Origin: an uncultured Alphaproteobacteria bacterium
GTDB lineage: Bacteria; Pseudomonadota; Alphaproteobacteria; Rhodospirillales; Rhodospirillaceae
Direction of reading: 5' to 3'
NCBI GenBank assembly: GCA_900079695.1
Contig: LT599022.1
Location: 400,287 to 464,286 of the forward strand
DNA length: 64,000 nucleotides
Positions 20,459 through 31,049 of this stretch are shown here, piece after piece. How positions within the stretch are numbered: the first letter of the stretch is position 1; each line of letters opens with the position of its first letter. Both the position numbers and the translations under genes were made by a program. The notes under the pieces are model-generated. The model worked only from the letters and a program-made list of their open reading frames with translations. It was not told the origin of the DNA and ran no database searches.

Positions 20459-20594
20459 ACCCACCCACGGGGCGGGGAGGCCCCAGGGGTACGGGACATC
20501 GGCTGGCGACGCCGGGGTCCGCGTCCGGTCGCTCCATTGGGGGAGTGGCACCGGCCGCGGCGGCGAGCGCCGGATTGCGTTGGGGGTGGCCGTA

Positions 20595-20669
20595 GTGAAA
20601 AAGAGTAACGATACAACATACCCGACTCGATTGCCGATGGCGTATCAGCCCAGCATGGAGTGGGAATGA
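20595..20669 (+). CDS. 24-codon leader ORF coupled to mutA
   Basis: GTG at 20595 follows a GGGGGTGG ribosome-site-like string and encodes a 24-residue peptide beginning MKKSNDTTYPTRL and ending SMEWE. Its TGA (20667-20669) overlaps the mutA ATG at 20666 as ATGA, the same coupling used throughout this island. The reading frame is AT-rich compared with its surroundings. It could transmit riboswitch control to mutA by translational coupling. Translation is unproven. Confidence 0.4.
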   Translation: MKKSNDTTYPTRLPMAYQPSMEWE

Positions 20670-22728
20670 TTATGGATCAGCAGGACTTCAGGCTCGCGGC
20701 GGACTTCCCCGCCGTCGCCTACGATCAATGGAAAAAGATCGTAGAAGAGAAGGAACTCAAGGGCGCGCCCTTCGAGAAGAAGATGGTCACGAAGACCCCG
20801 GAAGGGATCGACATCCAGCCGCTCTACGTTGCCGAGAACTGGCCGTGGGCGGGGGATCCCTCGGGTTTTCCCGGTTTCTTCCCCTATACCCGCGGCACTC
20901 AGGCGATCGCCCGCACCCGTAACGGGTGGGACATCCGCCAGGAGTTCCGCGAGGCCGATCCGGCCGACGCCAACCGCGAGATCAAGCACGATCTCGGGCG
21001 CGGCGTGACCTCGGTCAGCCTCCGCCTCGACGACGCGGCGCGCGCCGGTCGCGGGCCGGACGCCGAGGGCGCGGGGGCGAACGGCGTGCTGGTTCACGAT
21101 CTCGCCGGTCTCCGCGATGCGCTCGCGGGGGTCGATTTCGCCAAGGTGCCGGTGGCGCTCGAGGCGGGCGCAGCGTTCCTGCCCGCCGCGATGGCGCTGT
21201 CGTCGCTGTGGAAGGCCGCCGGGCTGACCGCCGAGACCGCCCGCGGCGGCTTCGGCGCGGACCCGGTGGCGGTTCTCGCCGAAGGCGTGCCGGTGGCGGT
21301 GGACGCGGCGCTCGCGCAGTTGGGCGCGCTCGCGGCCTTCACCGTCAAGACCTGGCCGCAGGTGCGCGCGGTCGCGGTCGACACCTCGGTCTATCACAAC
21401 GGCGGCGCCAACGAGGCGCACGACCTCGGCATCGCGCTCGCCACCGCCGTCGCCTACGTCAAGGCGATGGAAAAGGCGGGTCTCTCGATCGACGCGGCGT
21501 GCGGGCAGATCGCCTTCACCGTCTCGGTCGGCTGCGAGGAATACATGCAGATCGCCAAGCTGCGCGCCGCGCGCAAGCTGTGGGCGGCGGTCGCCAAGGC
21601 GTGCGGCGCGTCCGACGCGGCGGCGGCGATGAACCTCCGCGCCAAGTCCGCCGAGCGGATGTTCACCCGCATCGACCCGTGGGTGAACCTGCTGCGCGCC
21701 ACCGTCTCGACCTTCGCCTCGGCGGTGGGCGGGGCCGACGTCGTCACCTGCCTGCCGTTCGACGCGGCGATCGGCCTGCCCGACGGGACGGGCCGCCGCA
21801 TCGCCCGCAACACCCAGATCATCCTCGCCGAGGAATCCCACCTCTACCGCGTCGCCGACCCGGCGGGCGGGGCGTGGTCGATGGAAACACTCACCACGCA
21901 GATGACCGAAAAGGCCTGGGCGTTCTTCCAGGAGATCGAGGGCAAGGGCGGCATCGTCGCCGCGCTCGAACAGGGCTTCGTCCAGGACGCGATCGCCGCG
22001 ACCATGGCGCAGCGCGACAAGGATATCGCCAAGCGCAAGGTGGCGCTCACCGGCGTGTCGGAATTCCCGAACATCCTCGAAAAGCCGGTGGTGCGCACCG
22101 CGCCCGACGTCTCCAAGGCGAAGGCCGCCGCGGCGCAGCGCACCGCCGCCGCCAAGGTTCCGGCGGCGGGCGGCAATCCGGTAGCCGATACGGCGCACGC
22201 GGTCGGCGCGGGCGCGGCGTTCGCGGCCGCTCTCGGCGCGGGCGTCAAGACCTCGGTCAAGCCGGTGGTGAAGCGCCACTTGGCCGACACCTTCGAACGG
22301 CTGCGCGACGCGGCGTCCGCCCACAAGGAGAAGACCGGGGCGTTCCCGACCATCTTCCTCGCCAACCTCGGGCCGATCGCCAAGCACACCGGCCGCGCCA
22401 CCTTCGCCAAGAATTACTTCGAGGCGGGCGGCATCCAGGCGCTCGGCAACAACGGCTTCTCCGAGGTCGAGGCGTGCGTGAAGGCGTTCAAGGAGAGCGG
22501 CGCGAAGATCGCGGTGATCTGCTCCTCCGACGCTTTGTACGAGGAGATGGTGCCGGTCTACGCGCCCGCGCTCAAGGCCGCCGGAGCCGAGACTCTCTAC
22601 CTCGCCGGTGCGCCGGGCGAGAAGAAGGGCGCCTACGACGCCGCGGGCGTCGACGACTACATTTTCATGGGTGCGGACGTTCTGGGCAAGCTCACCGCCC
22701 AGCTGGTTCGCCTGGGAGTGATCGCGCA

Positions 22729-22732
<4 letters not shown>
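20666..22732 (+). CDS. mutA: Methylmalonyl-CoA mutase, small (beta) subunit
   Basis: About 688 residues, the usual length. N-terminal TIM-barrel part begins [12 protein letters not shown] with [24 protein letters not shown]; an alanine-rich linker near residues 480-530 leads to a C-terminal flavodoxin-like domain. That domain has [13 protein letters not shown] where the large subunit has DxHxxG, so it does not bind B12, as expected for MutA. It supports MutB in the heterodimer that converts methylmalonyl-CoA to succinyl-CoA in propionate and branched-chain metabolism. I chose ATG 20666 for its ATGA junction with the leader ORF; ATG 20672 is an alternative. It is preceded by a cobalamin riboswitch. 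Confidence 0.93.
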
Positions 22733-24935
<2,203 letters not shown>

Positions 24936-24936
<1 letters not shown>

Positions 24937-26009
24937 TGACGGCGCTCTCGGTCGATACCGGCAAGGTGCCGGTCACGCCGCCCAACACGGGGAAGGAGGC
25001 GCGCGTCAAGCGCGCCTCCCTGAGCCTCGACGACTACGTGGACGGCGTCCTCTCCCGCGATCGCGCGCGTCTCGCACGGGCGATCTCGCTGGTGGAAAGC
25101 AGCAATCCCGACCACCAGAAGCTCGCCCAGGAGCTGCTGGTGCGGATCGCCCCGCATGCGGGCAACGCCCATCGCATCGGCATCACCGGGGTGCCGGGGG
25201 TGGGCAAGTCCACCTTCATCGAATGCTTCGGCAACCTTCTCACCGCCCGGGGGCATCGCGTCGGCGTGCTGGCGGTGGACCCGAGCTCCAGCCGCTCCGG
25301 CGGCTCGATCCTCGGCGACAAGACCCGCATGGAGACGCTCGCCAACAATCCGGACGCCTATATCCGGCCTTCGCCTTCCTCGGGGCGGCTGGGCGGCGTC
25401 ACCCGCACCACGCGCGAGACGATGCTGGTGATGGAGGCGGCGGGCTACGACGTGATCCTGGTGGAGACGGTGGGCGCGGGCCAGAACGAGACCGTGGTCG
25501 CCGACATGACCGACTTCTTCCTGGTGCTGATGCTGCCCGGTGCGGGCGACGAGCTCCAGGGGATCAAGAAGGGCGTGCTCGAACTCGCCGACATGATCGC
25601 GGTCAACAAATGCGAGGACGACAACGCCCAGAAGGCCGAGGCGGCGCGCCAGCACTATGCCAACGCGCTGCACATCATGACCCCGACCTCGCCCAACTGG
25701 CGGCCGCCGGTGCTCAAGATCAGCGGTCTGCGCGGCATCGGCCTCGACGAGCTGTGGGAGAACATCGAGGAGCATCACCGGATTCTCTCCGAAACCGGCG
25801 AACTCGCCGATACCCGCCGCCGTCAGCGCATCAAGTGGATGTGGAGCATGATCGAGGACAAACTGATGGATGCGGTGAAGACCCATCCGGCGGTGCGTGC
25901 GGAGCTGCCCGCCGTGCGTGCCGAGGTGGAGGCGGGGAGTCTGACGGTGCCGCTCGCGGTGCTCAAGGTGCTGCGTACGTTCGGTTTGGAGGTCGGTCTC
26001 GGGGGGTGA
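24936..26009 (+). CDS. meaB: MeaB, G-protein chaperone of methylmalonyl-CoA mutase
   Basis: 357 residues of the ArgK/MeaB/MMAA family. The P-loop is GVPGVGKST near residue 86, followed by VDPSSSRSGGSILGDKTRM, the switch region ETVGAGQNE and the base-recognition motif NKCE. MeaB uses GTP to gate loading of adenosylcobalamin and to protect the mutase from inactivation. The start shares one base with the mutB stop (TGATG), so mutA-mutB-meaB are one operon. C-terminal about 60 residues form the dimerisation arm (IKWMWSMIEDKL). Confidence 0.97.
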
Positions 26010-26016
26010 AACGCTC

Positions 26017-26048
26017 TTGACCGATGGTTCGTTATAGTATAACAAATT
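26017..26048 (+). promoter_or_regulatory. Promoter with perfect palindromic operator F
   Basis: A -35 TTGACC (26017) is followed 15 bases later by TATAAC (26038). GTTATAGTATAAC (26031-26043) is a perfect 13-base palindrome identical to the core I know for Zur boxes, extended as CGTTATAGTATAACAAA. It is the best copy of the six in the window. Riboswitch 3 begins a few bases downstream. Confidence 0.62.
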
Positions 26049-26054
26049 ATCTTG

Positions 26055-26230
26055 TCGATGCGACGGTTCCCCCGGGCGACCGGGGGTGAAAAGGGAAGCC
26101 GGTTTGAGTCCGGCGCTGTCCCCGCAACTGTGAGCGGCGAGCCCAGTCCGGATGCCACTGGCCGAATGGCCGGGAAGGCGGACCCCCGGGGCCCAGACCC
26201 GCGAGCCAGGAGACCTGCCGCCGCACGCGT
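26055..26230 (+). promoter_or_regulatory. Cobalamin riboswitch 3, without a conventional gene behind it
   Basis: All core elements are present: AAGGGAAGCCGGTTTGAGTC near 26090, the B12 box GTCCCCGCAACTGTGAGC near 26119, GATGCCACTGGCC near 26151, GGGAAGGC near 26171 and GCGAGCCAGGAGACCTGCC near 26200-26218. Downstream there is only a 48-codon ORF and then an intrinsic terminator at 26567-26601; the next gene is on the opposite strand. Confidence 0.93.
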
Positions 26231-26314
26231 CACGACCGCAGGCCGGGGGCTGTGTGCGGTGCGGATCTCCGCTTGTGGCGCACGTTTGTGGTGTCATCGG
26301 TGGAGTGCGTCGCG

Positions 26315-26461
26315 ATGCGTGAGTTTCCCGGGTTTTCCCTTCATGTCTTGGCCTGCTGGTCGGGCGAATGTCCGTTGGCGCCGCGCGTCTGGCCGGTGCG
26401 GCGGTTGCCCGATGCCTATCCGTTCGCCGTCGCGCGCGCCACACCGCGCCCGTCGGCCTGA
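26315..26461 (+). CDS. 48-codon ORF behind riboswitch 3
   Basis: ATG at 26315 follows GGTGGAG with nine-base spacing. The 48-residue product starts MREFPGFSLHVLACWSGECP and is rich in proline, arginine and alanine, with two cysteines five residues apart (CWSGEC) that could bind a metal. I recognise no family. It is the only ORF with a good ribosome site between riboswitch 3 and the terminator, so it is the best candidate for the regulated product. It could also be the remnant of a deleted transporter or enzyme gene. Confidence 0.35.
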   Translation: MREFPGFSLHVLACWSGECPLAPRVWPVRRLPDAYPFAVARATPRPSA

Positions 26462-26566
26462 AGACCGTGGCCTGCAACCTGGAGCGGGACGATACGGCCT
26501 TTCCGCTCTCCCCTGTTGAAGGTCGCGTTTGACCGGCTCCGCACCGAGCAGCGGGTCGGCAGACTT

Positions 26567-26601
26567 GCGGCGGCAGCCTCTCCCGGTTGCCGCCGCCTTT
26601 T
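26567..26601 (+). terminator. Intrinsic terminator closing the riboswitch 3 unit
   Basis: GCGGCGGCA pairs with TGCCGCCGC around a 12-base loop and is followed by CTTTT on the plus strand. The orientation of the T-run means it ends plus-strand transcription, supporting a short transcript from about 26045 to 26601. The same stem also lies just past the stop of the minus-strand GH3 gene. Confidence 0.75.
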
Positions 26602-26604
26602 CGT

Positions 26605-28851
26605 TCATGGAGACGCGTTCTGGCGCTCCGCCCGCCAATCCACCGTCACGGTTCGCAGGTCGTCGGAATGCGGGCCGACGCCGATGACGAAGCGGCCGGG
26701 CTCCCATACCCGGTCGAGGCGGGCGTCGACGAATTCGAGATCGGCGGTGGTGATGCGGAACGTCACGGTGCGCGTCTCGCCCGGGGCGAGCGAGATCTTC
26801 TCGAAGCCGCGCAGCCGCTTGAGCGGCTGCACGATGCTCGCGACCGGGTCCGAGACGTACATCTGCACCACCTCCGCGCCCGCCCGGGTGCCGACGTTGG
26901 CGACCTCGACGCTGACGGAGAGGACGTCGTTTCCGCGCAACTCGGTCTTGTCGGCGCTCGGCGCGCCGTAGGCGAAGCGGGTGTAGCCGAGCCCGAAGCC
27001 GAACGGGAACAGCGGTTCGGAGGGGCCGTCGAGATAGCAGCGGGTGGTGTACTTGGCGGGGTCGTCGCCGCGGTTGCCGGGGCGCCCGGTGGCGGGGCGG
27101 TCGTAGGAGAGCGGAATCTGACCGACGTGGCGCGGCCACGTGGTGGTGAGGCGGCCGCCGGGGTTTTGCGCGCCGAACAGCAGGTCGGCGATCGCGTTGC
27201 CCGCCTCGCAGCCGCCGAACCACGCGGCGAGGATCGCCGGAGCGTGGACCGCCTCCCACGCCAGGGTCAGCGGCCGCCCGTGCGCCAGCACCAGAACCAC
27301 CGGCCGGCCGGTGGCGGCGAGCGCGTGCAGCAGCGCGCGCTGCGGCGCGGGCAGGCCGATGTCCATGCGCGAGGCGGCCTCGCCGGACATTTCCGCCGCC
27401 TCGCCCAGCACCGCCACCACCACGTCGGCGGCGCGGGCGGCGGCGACCGCCTCGGCGATCATCTCTTCCGGGTCGCGCGGGTCGGGCGTCACCTTCGGCC
27501 CGGCGAAGTTGACCAGTTCGATGGTGCGCGGATCGTCGAGGAGGTTGCAGCCCCGGGCGTGGACGATCCGCGCGTCGGGGGCGGCGGCGCGGATGCCTTC
27601 GAGCACCGATACCGCCGTGCCCGGGTCGCCCTGGAAGCTCCAGGGGCCGAGGAGGTTCCAGCGATCGTCGGCGAGCGGCCCGACCACCGCGATCGCGCCG
27701 CCGGGCGCGAGCGGCAGCAACTCGCCGTCGTTCTTCAGCAGCACGCAGCTTTCCGCCGCCGCCTGCCGCGCGGTGACGCGGTATTCGGGAGCGCGGAGGT
27801 TGCGCGGCCGTTTAAACCGGGCGAACGGATCGGCGAACAGGCCGAGCTTCGCCTTCGCCTCCAGCACCGCCCGGCAGGCGGCGTCGATCTGCGCCTGCGA
27901 GACCCGCCCGGCTTCGAGCCCGGCTTCGAGGCGGGTGGCGAAGCCCTTGCCCATCATGTCCATCTGCACGCCGGCGCGCAACGCCCGTTCGGAGAGGGTC
28001 TGGAGCGGGTCGTCCGCGTCGATGCCGCCGTGCTCGTCGCCGAGCCCGTGGGCGATCATTTCGGGAATGGCGTCGAAGTCGGAGACCTTCAGCACGCCGT
28101 CGAGCAGGCGGAGGAGGTCGGCATCGGCGTGGGAGGGCATGCCGTTGACGGCGGAGAACGACATCATCGCCGAACCCGCTCCGGCTTCGAGCGCGGCGAG
28201 GAACGGCGGCAGATAGACCTCGAACAGCCGCTGCGGACTGAGGTCGGCGTTGTTGTAGTCGCGCCCGCCCTCGGCGGCGCCGTAGGCGATGAAGTGCTTG
28301 ATGCACGCCATCACCGATTCCGGATCGGCGAGATCTTCGCCCTGGAGGCCCCGCACCATCGCCGCGGCGATCCGCGCGCCGAGGAACGGGTCTTCGCCCG
28401 AGCCCTCGGCGATCCGCCCCCAGCGCGGGTCGCGGCCGATGTCGAGCATCGGCGAGAACACCCAGTTGAGGCCGCAGGCCGCGGCCTCGCGGGCGGCGGT
28501 GCGCGCGCAGGCTTCGATCAGTTCGGGATTCCACGAGCACGAGAGCGCGAGCGGGATCGGCAGCACCGTCTGATGGCCGTGAATCACGTCGTATCCGAAC
28601 AGCAGCGGAATCCCGAGGCGGCTTTCGTGGACCGCGATCTTCTGCAGTTCGTGCAGCGCGTCCGGCCCGTTCACGCCGAAGCTGCACTCCACCAGGCCGC
28701 CGAACATGCCGCCGATCCGTCCCGCGCGGATGTCGGCGATCCGTTCCGGCGCGGCGGGGATGTTGGAGGTGACGAGATTGAGCTGACCGAGCTTCTCGGC
28801 GAGGGTCATTTTCGCCAGCAGGCCGTCGACCAGGGTGTCGGTGGAGGTCAT
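26605..28851 (-). CDS. GH3 family beta-glucosidase (BglX-like), with a local deletion
   Basis: 748 residues from ATG 28851. The N-terminal barrel has GYDVIHGHQT, GRDPRWGRIAEGSGEDP and KHF (residues 185-187), then the nucleophile motif VSDFDAI with Asp at about 258; the second domain and a C-terminal fibronectin-III-like domain (VEVANVGTRAGAEVVQMYV) complete the usual layout. No signal peptide is visible, so it is probably cytoplasmic. Directly before VSDFD the usual stretch of about ten residues (R-x-x-W-G-F-x-G-x-V) is missing: the sequence runs LLDGVLKVSDFD. This may weaken activity. It overlaps the GH30 stop as ATGA. Confidence 0.92.
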   Translation of the reverse strand: MTSTDTLVDGLLAKMTLAEKLGQLNLVTSNIPAAPERIADIRAGRIGGMFGGLVECSFGVNGPDALHELQKIAVHESRLGIPLLFGYDVIHGHQTVLPIPLALSCSWNPELIEACARTAAREAAACGLNWVFSPMLDIGRDPRWGRIAEGSGEDPFLGARIAAAMVRGLQGEDLADPESVMACIKHFIAYGAAEGGRDYNNADLSPQRLFEVYLPPFLAALEAGAGSAMMSFSAVNGMPSHADADLLRLLDGVLKVSDFDAIPEMIAHGLGDEHGGIDADDPLQTLSERALRAGVQMDMMGKGFATRLEAGLEAGRVSQAQIDAACRAVLEAKAKLGLFADPFARFKRPRNLRAPEYRVTARQAAAESCVLLKNDGELLPLAPGGAIAVVGPLADDRWNLLGPWSFQGDPGTAVSVLEGIRAAAPDARIVHARGCNLLDDPRTIELVNFAGPKVTPDPRDPEEMIAEAVAAARAADVVVAVLGEAAEMSGEAASRMDIGLPAPQRALLHALAATGRPVVLVLAHGRPLTLAWEAVHAPAILAAWFGGCEAGNAIADLLFGAQNPGGRLTTTWPRHVGQIPLSYDRPATGRPGNRGDDPAKYTTRCYLDGPSEPLFPFGFGLGYTRFAYGAPSADKTELRGNDVLSVSVEVANVGTRAGAEVVQMYVSDPVASIVQPLKRLRGFEKISLAPGETRTVTFRITTADLEFVDARLDRVWEPGRFVIGVGPHSDDLRTVTVDWRAERQNASP

Positions 28852-30164
28852 CGCGGGGCTCCTCGGGTCCAGACGCAGGTGGCGAGCGACTTCGGCGGCA
28901 GCGTCACGGCGGGCGAAGCCGCAGGCGAAGCCGCACCCGCCACGGCCAGCGACAGGGCGCGCGGCGCGTCGCCGGAGTTGACGACCAGCGCCGCGATCGC
29001 GCCCGCCGGGGTGACGAAGGCGACGTGCGGCAGGTCGCCTTCGGCGGCGATCCGCACCGATCCCGGCGGCACGAAGCGCGCGGCGTGGGCGATCAGATAG
29101 CAGGCGACGTTGCGCTCCACGCGGTCGCCGTCGAGGGTGAGCGCGCCGACGCAGTTGGGTTCGCCGCCGGGGGTGTGAGGCTTGCAGTCGGGATCGGCGG
29201 CGAGGTTCCACTCCAGCACGATTTCCGCCCAATTGCGCAGCGCGCCCACCAGCACCAGTTCGCCGTGCCACATCAGCGCGCCGCCGAAGTCGTCTGCCCG
29301 TCCGACCCATTGCTCGGTGAAGATCACCGCCTTGTCGGGGAAGCGGGCGTGGACCTCGGCCATCGCCTCCGGCTCCCCGGCGTAGAGGTGGAAGGCGGAT
29401 CCGGCGAAATGCGCGCGGGCGGCGGCGAGCACCGCGAGCGGATACTCGGGTGCGTCGCAGTTGTGGTCGTGGCAGAAGATCTCGACGTCGAGCCCGGCGG
29501 CGGCGAGGGCGGGGGCGAGGTGGCGGGCGACGAACTCCGCCTGCTGCGCCGCCGACATCACCATGCTCGGGTCGTTCTTGTGGTTGCCGGGCTCGTTCTG
29601 CACCGTGATCGCGCGGATGCGGATGCCGTGGCCGCGCATCGCCGCGAGATAGGAAACGAGATAGTCGGCGTAGTCGGCGTGGCGGTCGGGCCGCAGCTCG
29701 CCGCCGACGAAGCCGTCGTTGGTCTTCATCCACGGCGGCGCCGACCACGGCGAGGCGATCAGCAGCAGGTCCGGCGCGATCGCCAGGATCTCTTTGAGAA
29801 CCGGCACCACCTCGGGATCCCCGGCGAACAGGTCGAACGGGCGGGCGGGGTCGTCGCGGTAGGAAAACGCGCGGGGGCCGAGGTCGGACGCGCCGATGGT
29901 GAGGCGCAGGCAGCTCACCCCGATCGGGCCGTCGGGGGCGAACAGCTCCTCCAGAAGCGCCCGGCGCTTCGCCGGGGTCATCCGCGACAGCAGCAGCGCG
30001 CTGCCGCCGGTGAGCGAAAACCCGAATCCGCGCACCGTCTGGAAACGTTGCCCGGGGTCGAGGGAAAGGACGGCGGGCGCTTCTGCCGCCGCGGGTTCGG
30101 CGGGGGCGAGCAGGCGGTGGCGGTCGCCGGAGGTGATCCGGGCGACGAACGACGTGGACGGCAT
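28848..30164 (-). CDS. GH30 family glycosidase (glucosylceramidase-like)
   Basis: 438 residues from ATG 30164; the frame stays open upstream but that part mirrors the hydrolase gene. A (beta/alpha)8 barrel starts GQRFQTVRGFGFSLTGGSA; the acid/base Glu is in VQNEPGN (about residue 191) and the nucleophile Glu in IFTEQWVG (about residue 284). GH30 enzymes cleave beta-glucosides, beta-1,6-glucans or glucosylceramide. No signal peptide is seen. It forms a two-gene operon with the GH3 enzyme behind its own promoter and palindromic operator. Confidence 0.9.
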   Translation of the reverse strand: MPSTSFVARITSGDRHRLLAPAEPAAAEAPAVLSLDPGQRFQTVRGFGFSLTGGSALLLSRMTPAKRRALLEELFAPDGPIGVSCLRLTIGASDLGPRAFSYRDDPARPFDLFAGDPEVVPVLKEILAIAPDLLLIASPWSAPPWMKTNDGFVGGELRPDRHADYADYLVSYLAAMRGHGIRIRAITVQNEPGNHKNDPSMVMSAAQQAEFVARHLAPALAAAGLDVEIFCHDHNCDAPEYPLAVLAAARAHFAGSAFHLYAGEPEAMAEVHARFPDKAVIFTEQWVGRADDFGGALMWHGELVLVGALRNWAEIVLEWNLAADPDCKPHTPGGEPNCVGALTLDGDRVERNVACYLIAHAARFVPPGSVRIAAEGDLPHVAFVTPAGAIAALVVNSGDAPRALSLAVAGAASPAASPAVTLPPKSLATCVWTRGAPR

Positions 30165-30199
30165 GCCGATGATGCGCTCCCCAGCGAACGTAAGTTTCT

Positions 30200-30235
30200 G
30201 AATATCGATGATATTCGTGTGGGGGCGGGTGTCAA
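30200..30235 (-). promoter_or_regulatory. Promoter and palindromic operator of the GH30-GH3 operon
   Basis: On the minus strand TTGACA (30235-30230) is followed after 16 bases by TATCAT (30213-30208). The perfect inverted repeat GAATATC-GAT-GATATTC (30200-30216) overlaps this -10, the placement expected for a sugar-responsive repressor. No regulator gene of the LacI type lies in the window. Confidence 0.6.
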
Positions 30236-30244
30236 CGCGGGGCT

Positions 30245-30947
30245 TCAGCCGAGCAGCCAGCGGGCGAGCAGACGGGCGGTTTCCTCGGGCTGTTCGAGCG
30301 GCGGCAGGTGCCCGCAGTCGGCGAAGACGTGGAGCCGCGCGTCGGGAATGCCGAGATAGATCTCGCGCGCCGCGGCGGGTGGCGTCAGCACGTCCGAGTC
30401 GCCCACCGCGACCCAGGTCGGTGCGCGGATCGCGCCGAGACCGGGGCGAAAGTCGGGGCGGTCGAGGATCGCCCGTTGTTGCCGCAGGAACGCTTCCGCG
30501 CCGACCCGCTCGGCCATCGCCCGCACCCGCGCGCCGACCGGGCCGTCGACGTGGCGGGGGTGCACGAGCTGCGGCAGCAGACGCCCGGTGACGCCCGCGA
30601 AGCGGCCGACGCCGAGCGAGGCCATCGCCGTTTCGCGCCGCTCGGCACGCCCCGAGGAATCCGGAGCGGCGCCGGTGTCGATCAGCGCGAGGCGGGAAAT
30701 CCGATCCGGCGCGCGCCGCAGAATCTCGAAGGCGACGTAACCGCCCATCGACAGGCCGACGAGGGCGAAACGCGGCGGTGCGGCGGCGAGCACCCGTTCC
30801 GCCATCGCCCCGAGGCTGTCGTCCCGCGTCAGGTCCGGCACCTGCGGCGACACCGCGTCGCCGAGGCGGGCGACGACGTCGCGCCACAGTTCGGCGTCGC
30901 AGAGCAGGCCGGGCAACAGCACCAGCGGCGTGGGGGGGGGCGAGCAT
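30245..30947 (-). CDS. Alpha/beta hydrolase, start out of frame at a C9 tract
   Basis: The body is a typical hydrolase of about 230 residues: PLVLLPGLLCDAELWRDV, the nucleophile elbow GLSMGGYVAF, DSDVLTPPAA and the catalytic histidine in FADCGHLPPLEQPEE. The natural start is ATG 30947, with GGAG six bases upstream, but it is followed by nine C (30940-30932), which puts it one base out of frame. With eight C the product would begin MLAPPTPLVLLPG. Otherwise the only in-frame start lies at 31090, inside the divergent gene. This is a phase-variable switch, a mutation or a sequence error. Its closest named type would be 3-oxoadipate enol-lactonase-like esterases. Confidence 0.72.
30932..30940. repeat. 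Homopolymeric G9/C9 tract
   Basis: Nine consecutive G on the plus strand lie within the first codons of the minus-strand hydrolase gene. Such tracts slip during replication; removal of one base restores the frame from the well-placed ATG. Confidence 0.85.
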
Positions 30948-31049
30948 CGGGGGCTCCGGCAATTTGTGCGCGAGTGACAAGTGCACCATACAATCTTGGC
31001 AAGGGAAGGTATATATTGTTCCCATTCGCTGGGGCTGGGGGAGGACGAG

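Noticed and set aside
26252-26461. Longer GTG-started version (69 codons) of the small ORF behind riboswitch 3
   Set aside because: The purine-rich string is only two bases from the GTG; ATG 26315 has far better spacing.
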